The notes below the pieces were generated by a model. The model was not told the DNA's origin and searched no databases. It saw only the letters and a program-made list of their open reading frames with translations. This document shows, piece after piece, positions 63,656 to 64,000 of a stretch of DNA of 64,000 nt; the first letter of the stretch is position 1, and every line of letters starts with the position of its first letter. Position numbers and translations under genes: made by a program. This DNA is from Ralstonia sp. RRA (GTDB taxonomy: Bacteria > Pseudomonadota > Gammaproteobacteria > Burkholderiales > Burkholderiaceae), in assembly GCF_037023145.1 (NCBI RefSeq), contig NZ_CP146092.1, positions 1,674,001 through 1,738,000 on the forward strand, given 5' to 3'.

Positions 63656-64000
63656 TCAAAGGGTTTCAATCGCCAGCGCGATGCCTTGCCCACCGCCAAT
63701 GCAGAGGGTCACGATGCCGCGTTGAATCCCGTCTGCGCGCATCGAATACAGAAGCCGCGTTGTCAAAACGGCTCCGGTCGCGCCGATGGGGTGACCATGT
63801 GCGATGGCTCCGCCGTCCACATTGATGATGTCCTGCGGCAACCCGAGTTCGGCAGCCACCGCCAGCGGAACGGCCGCGAACGCCTCATTGATTTCGATGC
63901 GCTCGACGTCACCCAGCGTCCACTGCGCACGCTGCAATGCCTGGCGTACCGCGGGCACGGGCCCCAGGCCAAACAGGCCCGGCTCGACGGCGCCCACACC
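63656..64000 (-). CDS. Thiolase (acetyl-CoA acetyltransferase type), C-terminal part
   Basis: The last 115 codons of a thiolase; the gene runs off the right edge. Conserved: RIEINEAFAAVPLAVAAELG, VDGGAIAHGHPIGATGA with the active-site His, and CIGGGQGIALAIETL with the second active-site Cys. Likely a biosynthetic/degradative acetoacetyl-CoA-type thiolase. With the nearby PHB locus it could complete conversion of acetoacetyl-CoA to acetyl-CoA, but it is read separately, before an HxlR gene. Confidence 0.92.
   Translation of the reverse strand, partial: GVGAVEPGLFGLGPVPAVRQALQRAQWTLGDVERIEINEAFAAVPLAVAAELGLPQDIINVDGGAIAHGHPIGATGAVLTTRLLYSMRADGIQRGIVTLCIGGGQGIALAIETL

Overview
The window is a 64 kb stretch of GC-rich betaproteobacterial chromosome. 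The gene set points to Ralstonia, most likely the R. pickettii group: an extracellular PHB depolymerase with a 3-hydroxybutyrate-oligomer hydrolase, an hmgA/fahA homogentisate locus, rtcB-prfH, metR/metE, and many LysR regulators facing the genes they control. This assignment comes from remembered family distributions; no database was searched. I saw no rRNA, tRNA, CRISPR array or prophage.

Layout. 1-4.5 kb: end of a branched-chain-type ABC permease, an IclR regulator with a palindromic operator, and a divergent three-gene unit (metallo-beta-lactamase-fold protein, FAD monooxygenase, DUF2783 protein). 4.5-6.5 kb: an rtcB-prfH operon, predicted to repair damaged decoding-centre rRNA and rescue the affected ribosomes, behind a promoter, a 14-codon leader ORF with a strong ribosome binding site, and a structured leader RNA. 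6.5-10.8 kb: aldo/keto reductase, secreted M20 carboxypeptidase, Tat-exported amidase. 11-16.4 kb: tyrosine/homogentisate catabolism (LysR, aromatic-acid MFS carrier, hmgA, fahA), with a 115-bp palindromic repeat between hmgA and fahA. 16.4-22.8 kb: PaiB-like protein, acyl-CoA dehydrogenase, LysR, then divergent metR/metE with a MetR box.

22.8-31.7 kb: a three-lipoprotein operon (CsgG-like, DUF4810, DUF799), an enoyl-CoA hydratase, and a complete RND efflux operon. 31.8-39 kb: small membrane proteins, a DUF2520 oxidoreductase-like protein, MFS carriers, FMN reductase, tag, corA, and a MarR/MFS drug-efflux pair with a palindromic operator. 39.3-44.3 kb: a catabolic cassette of LysR, dihydrodipicolinate-synthase-family aldolase, MFS permease and porin. 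44.7-47.1 kb: an intact IS21-family element with paired terminal repeats, followed by a chemoreceptor and a truncated PAS gene.

49.6-62.7 kb: a colinear minus-strand block that looks like a complete route for using external polyhydroxybutyrate. It holds a TetR regulator, a full HAAT-type ABC transporter (livK, G, F, H, M), an acyl-CoA synthetase, a MaoC-type hydratase, a secreted 3HB-oligomer hydrolase and an extracellular PHB depolymerase, with a divergent alpha/beta hydrolase. A matching motif lies in front of both tetR and the depolymerase gene. The window ends with an HxlR regulator and the 3' end of a thiolase gene.
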